Below are positions 24,989-33,510 of a DNA stretch of 35,743 nt, piece after piece. Position numbers and translations under genes: made by a program. Location of the stretch: the NCBI GenBank assembly GCA_036564195.1, contig DATCLA010000174.1, forward strand, positions 1 to 35,743, written 5' to 3'. The notes under the pieces were generated by a model. It was not told the DNA's origin. It worked only from the letters and a program-made list of their open reading frames with translations, and did no database searches. This DNA is from DATCLA01 sp036564195. Its GTDB lineage: Bacteria; Bacillota; UBA4882; UBA8346. Each line of letters begins with the position of its first letter. Position 1 is the first letter of the stretch.

Positions 24989-26269
24989 TTATTTTAAGAA
25001 TCCTTCGTACTGCCGCATTAATAATTGTGCTTCAATTTGCTTCATCGTATCGATTGCCACGCCAACCGCAATCAACAATGAAGTCCCGCCCAGATAAACC
25101 TGTATTCCTTTAAAACCTGGTAATAAATTGATTAAATATGGTAATAAAGATACGACCGTTAAGAAGATGGCGCCTGCCAAAGTAATCCTGGTTAAAACTC
25201 TGTCCAGATACTCGGCGGTTGGTTTACCCGGCCGAATTCCCGGAATAAAACCGCCATACTTCTTCATATTATTTGAAACTTCCATCGGATTAAACGTCAC
25301 TGCCGTATAAAAATAGGTGAATAAAAAGATAAATACGGCATATAAAATCAAATACAACGTCCGTCCGGGTGCTACCAGATTTAAGGCTTTATAAAACCAG
25401 TTATTATGATTGGTAATAAACTGGGCAATTGTCGGCGGAAACGCCAAAATAGAGCTGGCAAAGATAACCGGAATTACCCCCGCCTGGTTAACGCGCATCG
25501 GTAAATAAGTGGAACCGCCTCCGTACATTCTTCGGCCTACTACCCGTTTAGCATATTGAACCGGGATTTTTCTTTCGCCCTGAGTTACAAAGACCACTCC
25601 AGCAACAATAAATACGGCGATTACCAGGAAAAGCCCGACACTAAAGAAGGAAATGCCCGCTCCTTTGCTAAACAACAGTTGTCCGGTACTGATCGCATCC
25701 GGAAAAATCCGGGCGACAATACCAGCAAAAATTAACAATGAAATACCGTTACCGATACCTCGTTCGGAGATCACTTCCCCCAACCACATTAAAAAGACTG
25801 AACCGGCAGTAAGGGTAGTTACAATTAAAACGAAATCCCAGGCAGTTGGCGCAGTCATTGCTGATTGCAACCCGATGGCCATAGCCGAACCCTGAACTAT
25901 TGCCAAAATCACCGTCCCATAACGGGTATACTGGGCAATCTTCTTACGGCCTTCGCCCCCCTCTTTAGCCATCTGCTCCAGCTGGGGAATTACCATGGTC
26001 AATAGTTGCAAAATAATCGACGCCGTAATATAAGGGTTAACACTCATCGCAAAGACTGACATCCGGCGTAAGGCGCCGCCGGCCATCATATCCAATAAAC
26101 CAAAGAGATTGTTACCGCCGCCGAAAATATTTTCCAGTGCTTTGGGATTCCAAGGACCGGGTACCGGAATTAAGGCCCCTAAACGGAAAATCCCCAACAA
26201 AAACAGCGTCCAAAGGATTTTTTTCCGTAAGTCCGGTAGCTTAAAGGCAGTTTTAATAGCCTCCAGCAA
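24989..26269 (-). CDS. secY: Protein translocase subunit SecY
   Basis: 426 residues with ten hydrophobic spans, the channel of the Sec translocon. Diagnostic segments: IPVPGPWNPKAL, MSVNPYITASIILQLL, ISERGIGNGISLLIFAGIV, RKIPVQYAKRVVGRR, VNQAGVIPVIFASSIL and GFIPGIRPGKPTAEYL. TTG start at 26269 behind AGAGGTG, directly abutting the rplO stop. Spc operon position is standard. Confidence 0.99.
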   Translation of the reverse strand: MLEAIKTAFKLPDLRKKILWTLFLLGIFRLGALIPVPGPWNPKALENIFGGGNNLFGLLDMMAGGALRRMSVFAMSVNPYITASIILQLLTMVIPQLEQMAKEGGEGRKKIAQYTRYGTVILAIVQGSAMAIGLQSAMTAPTAWDFVLIVTTLTAGSVFLMWLGEVISERGIGNGISLLIFAGIVARIFPDAISTGQLLFSKGAGISFFSVGLFLVIAVFIVAGVVFVTQGERKIPVQYAKRVVGRRMYGGGSTYLPMRVNQAGVIPVIFASSILAFPPTIAQFITNHNNWFYKALNLVAPGRTLYLILYAVFIFLFTYFYTAVTFNPMEVSNNMKKYGGFIPGIRPGKPTAEYLDRVLTRITLAGAIFLTVVSLLPYLINLLPGFKGIQVYLGGTSLLIAVGVAIDTMKQIEAQLLMRQYEGFLK

Positions 26270-26710
26270 TTAGATCACCTCTGCTTTGCCGCCAGCCTTC
26301 TCAATCTTTTCCAAGGCCGATTTACTGAAACTGTTGCTTTTAACAACCAACTTCTTTTCTAACTCTCCATTGCCTAAAACTTTGACACCATTACCCAACT
26401 TGCGGATAATCCCGGCTTCCAACATTACTTGGGGATTAACTTCGGTACCGTCTGCAAAACAGTTTAGTTTTTCTAAAGAGACTTCAACCCACTCATGACG
26501 GAACTTATTATAAAATCCACGTTTCGGAAGTCTACGTTGTAACGGAGTTTGACCGCCTTCAAAAGCCGGCCCTTTACCACCACCGGAACGGGCTTTTTGT
26601 CCCTTATGCCCTTTGGCGGAGGTTTTACCTAATCCTGAACCAATTCCCCGACCGACCCGTTTGGGAGCTTTTTTTGCTCCGAACGCCGGTTTGAGCTCGT
26701 GTAATTTCAT
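26270..26710 (-). CDS. rplO: 50S ribosomal protein L15
   Basis: 146 residues. MKLHELKPAFGAKKAPKRVG, the glycine-rich KGQKARSGGGKGPAFEGGQ and LPKRGFYNKFR are diagnostic. A late 50S assembly protein. ATG start behind AAGGAGG. Precedes secY with no gap. Confidence 0.99.
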   Translation of the reverse strand: MKLHELKPAFGAKKAPKRVGRGIGSGLGKTSAKGHKGQKARSGGGKGPAFEGGQTPLQRRLPKRGFYNKFRHEWVEVSLEKLNCFADGTEVNPQVMLEAGIIRKLGNGVKVLGNGELEKKLVVKSNSFSKSALEKIEKAGGKAEVI

Positions 26711-26722
26711 AAGAGCACCTCC

Positions 26723-26926
26723 TTAGGCTTCTTTAACTTCAACCAAGTGTTCAATTTTTTTAATCATACCACGGATTACCGGAGTATCTGCTTTTACCAG
26801 ACTCTGGTTTAATTTTTTAAAACCTAAAGCTTTAACCGTGTCTTTTTGATCTTGGCTCCGGCCGATAGCACTATGTTTTAAGGTAATAATCAGATTTTTG
26901 GTGCTTACTTCATTTTTTCCCGGCAT
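26723..26926 (-). CDS. rpmD: 50S ribosomal protein L30
   Basis: 67 residues; LIITLKHSAIGRSQDQKDTV and LGFKKLNQSLVKADTPVIRG are diagnostic of the short bacterial L30. ATG start at 26926 after AGGAGG. Between rpsE and rplO. Confidence 0.98.
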   Translation of the reverse strand: MPGKNEVSTKNLIITLKHSAIGRSQDQKDTVKALGFKKLNQSLVKADTPVIRGMIKKIEHLVEVKEA

Positions 26927-26937
26927 CTTTAGTCCTC

Positions 26938-27441
26938 CTATCCGAGAATCTCATCCAGAGTTTTACCGCGCGTTACCGCGACCTGCTCCGGTCTTTTTAA
27001 CATTTGCAAACCGGCAATCGTCGCACGCACAATATTTAAAGCATTATCAGAGCCTAAGGATTTGGTCAGAATATCCCTAATTCCGGCACTCTCCAGAACC
27101 GCACGAACCGGTCCACCGGCAATCACTCCTGTACCGGGAGCAGCAGGTTTCAATAATACTTTACCGGCTCCAAAGTTTCCTTCGATCAGGTGTGGAATGG
27201 TCGTACCGTTCAGCGGTACACTTATGATATTCTTTTTCGCATCTTCGGTACCTTTACGGATGGCTTCGGGTACTTCGGCAGCTTTACCCAGACCCATCCC
27301 GACATGTCCATTCCCGTCTCCGACAACTACCAGAGCACTAAAGCTAAAACGACGTCCGCCTTTAACAACTTTGGCTACCCGGTTTATATGAACTACTTTT
27401 TCAGTCAGTTCTCCTAACTCACTAGGGTCTATGCGTTTCAA
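26938..27441 (-). CDS. rpsE: 30S ribosomal protein S5
   Basis: 167 residues. The double-stranded RNA-binding part reads VVHINRVAKVVKGGRRFSFS, followed by VVGDGNGHVGMGLGKAAEVP and the C-terminal PGTGVIAGGPVRAVLESAGI. It acts in decoding accuracy at the mRNA entry. Start is TTG at 27441, 7 nt after GGGGG; no in-frame ATG is nearby. Confidence 0.99.
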   Translation of the reverse strand: MKRIDPSELGELTEKVVHINRVAKVVKGGRRFSFSALVVVGDGNGHVGMGLGKAAEVPEAIRKGTEDAKKNIISVPLNGTTIPHLIEGNFGAGKVLLKPAAPGTGVIAGGPVRAVLESAGIRDILTKSLGSDNALNIVRATIAGLQMLKRPEQVAVTRGKTLDEILG

Positions 27442-27457
27442 GATCCATCCCCCTTTC

Positions 27458-27829
27458 TTAAAATTCTAAACCGTTTTCTCTGGCAGCGGTAGCTAAGGCT
27501 TCAATGCGGCCATGATAGATTTGGCCACCGCGGTCAAAAACAACCTGCTTAATACCTTTTTCCAGAGCTTTTTGAGCGATTGATGCACCAACGGCTTTAG
27601 CCGCTTCAATATTACCTCCGGCCCCATCCAGTTTTTTACGGAGTTCCGGCTCAACGGAAGAGGCGCTTACTAACGTAACCCCTTTAACATCGTCAATTAC
27701 TTGAGCATATATATTGTGCAAACTGCGAAAAACACTTAATCTGGGACGTTCGGCCGTACCGGACACTTTTTTACGTAACCGGATATGGCGACGGATTCGT
27801 GCTTCATTACGCTTCGGCCTTTTATACAT
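27458..27829 (-). CDS. rplR: 50S ribosomal protein L18
   Basis: 123 residues. RRHIRLRKKVSGTAERPRLS, VFRSLHNIYAQVIDD and VFDRGGQIYHGRIEALATAA are diagnostic. It binds 5S rRNA with L5. ATG start. 25 nt after rplF. Confidence 0.99.
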   Translation of the reverse strand: MYKRPKRNEARIRRHIRLRKKVSGTAERPRLSVFRSLHNIYAQVIDDVKGVTLVSASSVEPELRKKLDGAGGNIEAAKAVGASIAQKALEKGIKQVVFDRGGQIYHGRIEALATAARENGLEF

Positions 27830-27854
27830 CTAAAGGTCACTCCTTTCCCGGAAA

Positions 27855-28403
27855 TTATTTCTTAGCGGCCTTCCCTGCTTTACCGGCTTTTCTGCGAATT
27901 ACTTCGTTCTCATACTTTATACCTTTTCCTTTATAAGGCTCAGGTTCACGAACCGCTCTGACCTCGGCAGCCATTTGACCGACTACTTGTTTATCGATAC
28001 CTTTAACAATAATTCGGTTTGCCGCCGGTACTTCAAATTCTACTCCGGCTAATGGTTTTATTTCCACCGGATGCGAGTAACCAATGGTTAATAAAAGGTT
28101 GTTGCCCTGTTTTGCCGCTCGGTAACCTACGCCGTTGATCTCCAAGGCTTTGGAAAATCCGGCGGTAACACCTTGGACCATATTCGCAATTAAAGCCCGG
28201 GTCAATCCGTGCAAAGAACGGTGGTTCTTATCATTGGAAGGCCTCTCAACGGTCAATTGATTTTCTTCTTTAATCACTTTCATATCGGGATGTACAGTTT
28301 GAACCAGTTCTCCTTTAGGCCCTTTAACTTTTACGGTATTCCCGTTAACTTCGACTTGTACTCCCTGGGGTATCACAATAGGTTTACGTCCAATCCGAGA
28401 CAA
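27855..28403 (-). CDS. rplF: 50S ribosomal protein L6
   Basis: 182 residues. MSRIGRKPIVIPQGVQVEVN, KGPKGELVQ and EPEPYKGKGIKYENEVIRRK are diagnostic; the tail KAGKAGKAAKK is a lysine-rich extension of common type. It sits near the elongation-factor site. TTG start at 28403 behind GGGGGTG. Confidence 0.99.
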   Translation of the reverse strand: MSRIGRKPIVIPQGVQVEVNGNTVKVKGPKGELVQTVHPDMKVIKEENQLTVERPSNDKNHRSLHGLTRALIANMVQGVTAGFSKALEINGVGYRAAKQGNNLLLTIGYSHPVEIKPLAGVEFEVPAANRIIVKGIDKQVVGQMAAEVRAVREPEPYKGKGIKYENEVIRRKAGKAGKAAKK

Positions 28404-28436
28404 AATTTACACCCCCGATCTTTTGGGCTAAGATTT

Positions 28437-28832
28437 TTACCAAACATAACAAATAACTTCCCCGCCAATACCCTCAGCCCGGGCTTTGCGGTCAGTCATG
28501 ATCCCTTTGGAAGTAGACATTACTGCAATTCCCAAGCCACCTAAAACTCTCGGAATTTCATCTTTTCTGGCATAAACTTTCAAACCGGGCTTACTGATTC
28601 GTTTGAGGCCAGAAATCACTTTTTCTTTACCATTGTACTTCAAATATACTTTAACAATTCCTTGTTTTCCATCTTCAATCAGTTCAAAGTCCTGAATATA
28701 TCCCTCTTCTTTAAGAATTCTGACAATTTCTTTTTTTATTTTCGAAGCGGGAATTTCAACCACTTTATCTCTGACAATCGTCGCATTACGTATTCTTGTC
28801 AGCATATCTGCAATAGGATCCGTCATAACCAT
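28437..28832 (-). CDS. rpsH: 30S ribosomal protein S8
   Basis: 131 residues. TDPIADMLTRIRNA, PGLKVYARKDEIPRVLGGLG and the C-terminal MSTSKGIMTDRKARAEGIGG are diagnostic. It binds helix 21 of 16S rRNA and in E. coli represses the spc operon. ATG start; a second in-frame ATG lies two codons later. Confidence 0.99.
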   Translation of the reverse strand: MVMTDPIADMLTRIRNATIVRDKVVEIPASKIKKEIVRILKEEGYIQDFELIEDGKQGIVKVYLKYNGKEKVISGLKRISKPGLKVYARKDEIPRVLGGLGIAVMSTSKGIMTDRKARAEGIGGEVICYVW

Positions 28833-28871
28833 TATCGTACAGACCTCCTTCCATTTAAGCGGAGACTAACT

Positions 28872-29057
28872 TCACCAGCTAGCTTTAGTAATGCCTGGGA
28901 GCTCACCACGGTGGGCTAATTTTCGAAAACAAATACGGCACATACCAAATTTACGCATATATGCATGAGGACGTCCGCATAATTTGCAACGGTTATGTTC
29001 TCTCACTGCGAATTTCGGTTTCCGATTTGCCTTGATAATCATCGAAGTTTTGGCCAC
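28872..29057 (-). CDS. rpsN: 30S ribosomal protein S14, zinc (type Z) form
   Basis: 61 residues, the short zinc-binding form. Cysteines in CKLCGRPHAYMRKFGMCRIC form the metal site, followed by FRKLAHRGELPGITKASW. On the 30S head. GTG start at 29057. The short form is usual in Firmicutes. Confidence 0.99.
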   Translation of the reverse strand: MAKTSMIIKANRKPKFAVREHNRCKLCGRPHAYMRKFGMCRICFRKLAHRGELPGITKASW

Positions 29058-29075
29058 GTTTCACCCTCCTTTTGG

Positions 29076-29615
29076 TTACGCCCTAAAGGGCATTCCCATT
29101 AACTTTAAAAGTTCAAAAGCTTCTTCATCGCTTTTAGCGCTGGTTACTAAAACAATGTCCATACCGCGTAGTTTGTCGACCTTATCGTAGTTAATCTCCG
29201 GAAAAATCAATTGATCTTTAAGACCTAACGTATAGTTTCCTCTGCCATCAAAGGCTTTAGTCGAAACTCCGCGAAAATCCCGAATTCTTGGCAAAACAAT
29301 GTTGAATAATTTATCCAAAAATTCGTACATTCGCTCGCCTCGTAACGTAACTTTGCAACCAATTGGCATTCCGGCACGTAATTTAAAAGCAGCAATTGAT
29401 TTTTTGGCTTTAGTTACGATCGGTCTTTGTCCCGCAATCGCAGTCAAATCGTTAACGGCGGAATCAATCGCTTTGGAATCGGTGGTCGCATCCCCGACTC
29501 CCATGTTGATCACTACTTTATTGATTGCCGGAATCTCCATCACATTTTTATACCCAAAGCGACTCTTTAGGCCGGCTATAACTTCATTTTGATATTTTTC
29601 TCTTAGCCGTGACAA
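29076..29615 (-). CDS. rplE: 50S ribosomal protein L5
   Basis: 179 residues starting at TTG 29615, which reads MSRLREKYQNEVIAGLKSRF and lies 8 nt after GGGAGG. A GTG three codons earlier (29624) is inside the ribosome site and is not used here. INKVVINMGVGDA, AGMPIGCKVTLRG and FRGVSTKAFDGRGNYTLGLK are diagnostic. It binds 5S rRNA and contacts the P-site tRNA. Confidence 0.98.
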   Translation of the reverse strand: MSRLREKYQNEVIAGLKSRFGYKNVMEIPAINKVVINMGVGDATTDSKAIDSAVNDLTAIAGQRPIVTKAKKSIAAFKLRAGMPIGCKVTLRGERMYEFLDKLFNIVLPRIRDFRGVSTKAFDGRGNYTLGLKDQLIFPEINYDKVDKLRGMDIVLVTSAKSDEEAFELLKLMGMPFRA

Positions 29616-29646
29616 TGGTCGCACCTCCCTCCATCTACACTGATCT

Positions 29647-29964
29647 TTAATCTAGGATCCGTCCGCAATGACGGCATTTTCGCACTGATTTACCATCTAC
29701 AGCTTGGTCCTTTTGAATCCGGGTAGGTTGGTTACAACCGGAACAGACCACCATTACTTTTGAGATATTAAGCGGTAATGCTTTGTCAATGACTCCACCT
29801 TGAGGATTGGCTTTATTGGGTTTAGTATGTTTTTTGGCTAAATTAATCCCCTCGACCAGTACCTTGTTTTCAGCCGGCATCACTTTTTGTACTTTACCCC
29901 GCCGCCCTTTATCCTTACCGGATAGAATCACGACTTCATCACCTTTTTTTACATTAACACCCAT
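29647..29964 (-). CDS. rplX: 50S ribosomal protein L24 (zinc-ribbon form)
   Basis: 105 residues. The KOW motif VKKGDEVVILSGKDKGRRG leads to EGINLAKKHTKPNKANPQGG. The C-terminus carries two CxxC pairs (VVCSGCNQPTRIQ and VRKCRHCGRILD), a zinc ribbon seen in many Gram-positive L24 proteins. An early assembly protein. ATG start after GGAGAAG. Confidence 0.98.
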   Translation of the reverse strand: MGVNVKKGDEVVILSGKDKGRRGKVQKVMPAENKVLVEGINLAKKHTKPNKANPQGGVIDKALPLNISKVMVVCSGCNQPTRIQKDQAVDGKSVRKCRHCGRILD

Positions 29965-29991
29965 TTAAATCTTCTCCTCTCTCGGACCGGC

Positions 29992-30387
29992 TTATAGAAC
30001 TTCCGGGGCTAATGAAACAATTTTCATAAAGTTTTTGTCACGGAGTTCCCTGGCAACCGGCCCAAAGATACGAGTACCCCTTGGATTCATCTGATCGTTG
30101 AGGATTACCGCAGCGTTATCATCAAACCGAATATATGACCCGTCGGGCCGTTTGGTTTCTTTTGTAGTTCTAACGACGACTGCTTTTACTACATCACCTT
30201 TTTTAACGCTACTGCCACCGGTTCCTTTCCGGGAAACTGAAGGCGGTAGGGCATCCTTTACGACCGCAACAATCAGGTCCCCCACCCGAGCATAGCGCTT
30301 TCTAGAACCACCAAGGACTCGAATACACATGACTTGTTTGGCACCGGAATTATCCGCGACATTTAAATAGGTTTGTGCCTGAATCAC
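29992..30387 (-). CDS. rplN: 50S ribosomal protein L14 with internal insertion
   Basis: 131 residues against the usual ~122. The start MIQAQTYLNVADNSGAKQVM, PDGSYIRFDDNAAVILND and the end GTRIFGPVARELRDKNFMKI are standard. The extra ~9 residues lie at about 48-60, where LPPSVSRKGTGGSS replaces the five residues (such as IPRGA) usual between KDA and VKKGDVV. The frame is open throughout, so this is an in-frame insertion, not an error in start choice. L14 lies at bridge B8 and is the docking site of the silencing factor RsfS. GTG start. Confidence 0.98.
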   Translation of the reverse strand: MIQAQTYLNVADNSGAKQVMCIRVLGGSRKRYARVGDLIVAVVKDALPPSVSRKGTGGSSVKKGDVVKAVVVRTTKETKRPDGSYIRFDDNAAVILNDQMNPRGTRIFGPVARELRDKNFMKIVSLAPEVL

Positions 30388-30416
30388 GGTCGGTTCCTCC
30401 TTTCAAGCGTAGCTTC

Positions 30417-30674
30417 TCACTTTGATTTTTCTATGATACTGACAACCCGCCATCTTTTATCCTTACTTAAGGGACGGGTTTCCATAATTTTAACCTTGTC
30501 ACCGATTTTACATTCATTGTTGGCGTCATGAGCCTTTACTTTGCTGGTAAGTTTAATAATTCGGCCATACAGCTTATGCCGCACCAGACGTTGTACCGCT
30601 ACCACAACGGTTTTATCCATTTTGTCACTGACAACCAGACCCATTCTGGTTTTTCTTAATGCGCGATCAGCCAT
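30417..30674 (-). CDS. rpsQ: 30S ribosomal protein S17
   Basis: 85 residues. KTRMGLVVSDKMDKTVVVAV, HKLYGRIIKLTSKVKAHDAN and GDKVKIMETRPLSKDKRWRV are diagnostic of the OB-fold S17. A primary 16S binder. ATG start after GGGGAGG. Confidence 0.99.
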   Translation of the reverse strand: MADRALRKTRMGLVVSDKMDKTVVVAVQRLVRHKLYGRIIKLTSKVKAHDANNECKIGDKVKIMETRPLSKDKRWRVVSIIEKSK

Positions 30675-30696
30675 TTATTTATCCTCCCCTATCCAC

Positions 30697-30900
30697 TCAA
30701 ACCTTGCCGGTTTTGAGTTGATTTTCCCTCATCACCGTCAAGATGCGGGCGATATTCTTGCGGACATCTTTAATCCGCATCGGATTGTCTAATTGTCCGG
30801 TAGCGACCTGAAAACGTAAATTAAATAATTCCTCTTTCAGGCTGGTGAGTTTACTTTGCAGCTCATCAGCAGTCATTTCTCTGATTTCATTAGCTTTCAT
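30697..30900 (-). CDS. rpmC: 50S ribosomal protein L29
   Basis: 67 residues, two long helices: MKANEIREMTADELQSKLTS and EELFNLRFQVATGQLDNPMR. Next to the tunnel exit. ATG start at 30900 lies within the end of rplP (11-nt overlap), which implies coupling. Confidence 0.98.
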   Translation of the reverse strand: MKANEIREMTADELQSKLTSLKEELFNLRFQVATGQLDNPMRIKDVRKNIARILTVMRENQLKTGKV

Positions 30901-31327
30901 TTACTTTTCCACCTGCTTCCTCTCGTTTTATAAACTTACATTTGATCGGAAGTTTATTGGCAGCTAAACGCATCGCTTCGCGGGCTAAAGATTCCTCTAC
31001 CCCGGTAATCTCAAATAATACGCGGCCCGGTTTTACTACCGCAACCCAATGTTCCGGAGAACCTTTACCACTACCCATCCGGGTTTCCGCCGGCTTCGCA
31101 GTCACTGATTTATCCGGAAAAATTTTAATCCACACCTGTCCGCCACGTTTAACATGCCGCGTCAGAGCAATACGGGCAGCTTCAATTTGAATATTAGTGA
31201 TCCAACCGGGTTCCAAGGCTTGGAGACCATATTCCCCATTAGTTAAGGTATTACCCCGGGTTGCTTTTCCGGTCATCCGGCCACGGTGAACTTTACGATA
31301 TTTAACACGTTTTGGTAGTAACGGCAT
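30890..31327 (-). CDS. rplP: 50S ribosomal protein L16
   Basis: 145 residues. PLLPKRVKYRKVHRGRMTGK, GSGKGSPEHWVAVVKPGRVL and EAMRLAANKLPIKCKFIKRE are diagnostic. It contacts the A-site tRNA. ATG start overlaps the last base of the rpsC stop (TAATG). Confidence 0.99.
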   Translation of the reverse strand: MPLLPKRVKYRKVHRGRMTGKATRGNTLTNGEYGLQALEPGWITNIQIEAARIALTRHVKRGGQVWIKIFPDKSVTAKPAETRMGSGKGSPEHWVAVVKPGRVLFEITGVEESLAREAMRLAANKLPIKCKFIKREEAGGKVNES

Positions 31328-31998
31328 TATTGAACTCCCCCTTCAGCCTTGGCGCTAACTTTCTTGGAGGCTTGAAGGATTTCTCCTTTATAAATCCAAA
31401 CCTTGACGCCAATCTTACCATAGGTGGTACTGGCTTCGGCAAAACCGTAATCAATATCCGCCCTCAAGGTATGCAGCGGTACTTTACCTTCACTATAGCC
31501 TTCACTTCTGGCAATTTCCGCACCCATTAGGCGGCCGCTGCAGTTTACTTTCATGCCTTGGGCCCCGAATTTCATCGCCCTGGTAATCGCCTGTTTCATC
31601 GCACGCCGGTAGGAAGTCCGCCGTTCTAATTGAAACGCAATGTTTTCAGCGACCAGTTGCGCATTTAGTTCCGGGGTTTTAACCTCGGCAATATTTAATT
31701 GTACCTGTTTACCAGTGAATTTTTCAAGCTCTTTCCGGATATTCTCAATTTCATTACCTTGTCTTCCGATAACCATGCCGGGACGGGCAGTATGAATGGT
31801 AACTTTAATGCGGTTGGCAGCCCGCTCGATTTCCACTTTGGCTATTCCTGAAGCAAACAGACGTTTTTTAATATAATTACGCACTTTAACGTCTTCTAGA
31901 ATCAAACTGGCATATTCTTTCTTCCCGGCGTACCAGCGTCCGTCCCAATCTTTAATAATTCCAACCCTTAATCCTATTGGATGGACCTTTTGACCCAT
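31327..31998 (-). CDS. rpsC: 30S ribosomal protein S3
   Basis: 223 residues. MGQKVHPIGLRVGIIKDWDG, the KH-domain core GMVIGRQGNEIENIRKELEK, and the C-terminal SGRLMGAEIARSEGYSEGKV are diagnostic. It lies at the mRNA entry. ATG start 2 nt after the rplV stop. Confidence 0.99.
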   Translation of the reverse strand: MGQKVHPIGLRVGIIKDWDGRWYAGKKEYASLILEDVKVRNYIKKRLFASGIAKVEIERAANRIKVTIHTARPGMVIGRQGNEIENIRKELEKFTGKQVQLNIAEVKTPELNAQLVAENIAFQLERRTSYRRAMKQAITRAMKFGAQGMKVNCSGRLMGAEIARSEGYSEGKVPLHTLRADIDYGFAEASTTYGKIGVKVWIYKGEILQASKKVSAKAEGGVQ

Positions 31999-32000
31999 GA

Positions 32001-32339
32001 TTAGCCCTCCTTCTCCGCCAGTACAATTGTAATATGACTGGTACGTTTATGAATCAAGGATGCACGGCCTTGAGCCCGGGGCATATATCGTTTCATGGTT
32101 GGACCCTGATCAACATAGGCTTCCGATACCACCAGCCGCTCCCGGTTCATTTTATGATTATTCTCAGCATTGGCAATAGCTGAATTTAATACCTTGGTAA
32201 TAATCTCTGCCGCGAATCTGGGAGTAAACTTCAAAATAGTTTGAGCATCTGCCACACGTTTGCCTCGAATTAAATCAATTACTTGGCGGGCTTTCCGAGG
32301 CGCAATCCGAACAAAACGGGCTACTGCTTTGGTTTCCAA
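32001..32339 (-). CDS. rplV: 50S ribosomal protein L22
   Basis: 112 residues. AVARFVRIAPRKARQVIDLI, the ILNSAIANAENN-type segment, and the tunnel-loop PTMKRYMPRAQGRASLIHKR are diagnostic. The loop lines the exit tunnel and is a macrolide contact. TTG start at 32339, 8 nt after GGGAGGG. Confidence 0.99.
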   Translation of the reverse strand: METKAVARFVRIAPRKARQVIDLIRGKRVADAQTILKFTPRFAAEIITKVLNSAIANAENNHKMNRERLVVSEAYVDQGPTMKRYMPRAQGRASLIHKRTSHITIVLAEKEG

Positions 32340-32385
32340 AACGAATCCCTCCCCTCACAAAATAGAGGTAAATCTTTTAAATTCC

Positions 32386-32667
32386 TTATTTTAAAGCCGT
32401 TGTTTTTTCACTGCCGCTATGGCCGCGAAAAGTACGGGTTGGTGCAAATTCACCCAATTTATGACCAACCATATCTTCAGTAATATAGATCGGCACATGT
32501 TTGCGACCGTCATGAACTGCCAAGGTATGTCCCACAAACTCCGGAAAGATAGTCGAGCTTCTGGACCAGGTCTTGATGACCTTTTTTTCACCTGTGGCAT
32601 TCATAGCTTGGATCTTCTTTAACAAACTGGCTTCAACATATGGTCCTTTTTTCAATGAACGCGACAC
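32386..32667 (-). CDS. rpsS: 30S ribosomal protein S19
   Basis: 93 residues. MSRSLKKGPYVEASLLKKIQ, TWSRSSTIFPEFVGHTLAVH and GHKLGEFAPTRTFRGH are diagnostic. It is on the 30S head at the subunit interface. GTG start at 32667 after AGGGAGGG. Confidence 0.99.
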   Translation of the reverse strand: MSRSLKKGPYVEASLLKKIQAMNATGEKKVIKTWSRSSTIFPEFVGHTLAVHDGRKHVPIYITEDMVGHKLGEFAPTRTFRGHSGSEKTTALK

Positions 32668-32688
32668 TTATCGTCCCTCCCTTATTTC

Positions 32689-33510
32689 TTACGCCCGCCG
32701 TTTGACTATCAGGCGGTCGGAGGCTTTACTCTTTCTGGTACGGTGCCCTAAAGCCGGTTTGCCCCAAGGAGTAACCGGAGCACGACCAATCGGTGAACGG
32801 CCTTCACCACCACCATGAGGGTGATCCACCGGGTTCATCACTACACCACGAACTGAAGGCTTGATCCCAAGCCAACGTGACCGGCCGGCCTTACCAATAG
32901 TAATATTTTCATGTTCAATGTTCCCAACTTGACCAATAGTGGCAAAACAATCAACTTTAATTAATCTCATTTCACCGGAGGGTAGTCTAACATGGGCGTA
33001 ATCATTTTCCTTCGCCATTAACTGAGCACCGGCCCCGGCGGTCCGAACCAGTTTACCGCCTCTACCTTTCTGTAGCTCAATATTATGAATGATAGTACCA
33101 ACCGGAATATTAGCTAAAGGAAGGGCATTTCCCGGTTTAATGTCTGAATTTTCTCCGGCAACCAAAACATCGCCGACATTAACCCCAACCGGGGCTAGAA
33201 TATACCTTTTCTCGCCATCGGCATAATGCAACAGAGCAATCCGAGCGGAACGGTTTGGGTCATATTCAATGGCGGCTACTTTGGCCGGGATATCATATTT
33301 ATTCCTCTTAAAATCAATGATCCGGTACATTCTTTTATGTCCGCCACCCCGGTGGCGTACGGTAATCCGGCCGTAGGAGTTCCGGCCGCCTTTTTTCTTC
33401 AATGGTTCCAACAACGATTTTTCCGGAGTAGTTTTGGTAATTTCCGAAAAATCGGAGACAGTCATAAATCTTCTGCCAGGTGAGGTTGGCTGGAATTTTT
33501 TTACCGGCAT
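32689..33510 (-). CDS. rplB: 50S ribosomal protein L2
   Basis: 273 residues. MPVKKFQPTSPGRRFMTVSD, RHRGGGHKRMYRIIDFKRNK and the catalytic-centre segment VVMNPVDHPHGGGEGR with the conserved histidines are diagnostic. It helps to form the peptidyl-transferase centre. ATG start. A 93-nt gap separates it from rplW, unusually wide for this operon. Confidence 0.99.
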   Translation of the reverse strand: MPVKKFQPTSPGRRFMTVSDFSEITKTTPEKSLLEPLKKKGGRNSYGRITVRHRGGGHKRMYRIIDFKRNKYDIPAKVAAIEYDPNRSARIALLHYADGEKRYILAPVGVNVGDVLVAGENSDIKPGNALPLANIPVGTIIHNIELQKGRGGKLVRTAGAGAQLMAKENDYAHVRLPSGEMRLIKVDCFATIGQVGNIEHENITIGKAGRSRWLGIKPSVRGVVMNPVDHPHGGGEGRSPIGRAPVTPWGKPALGHRTRKSKASDRLIVKRRA

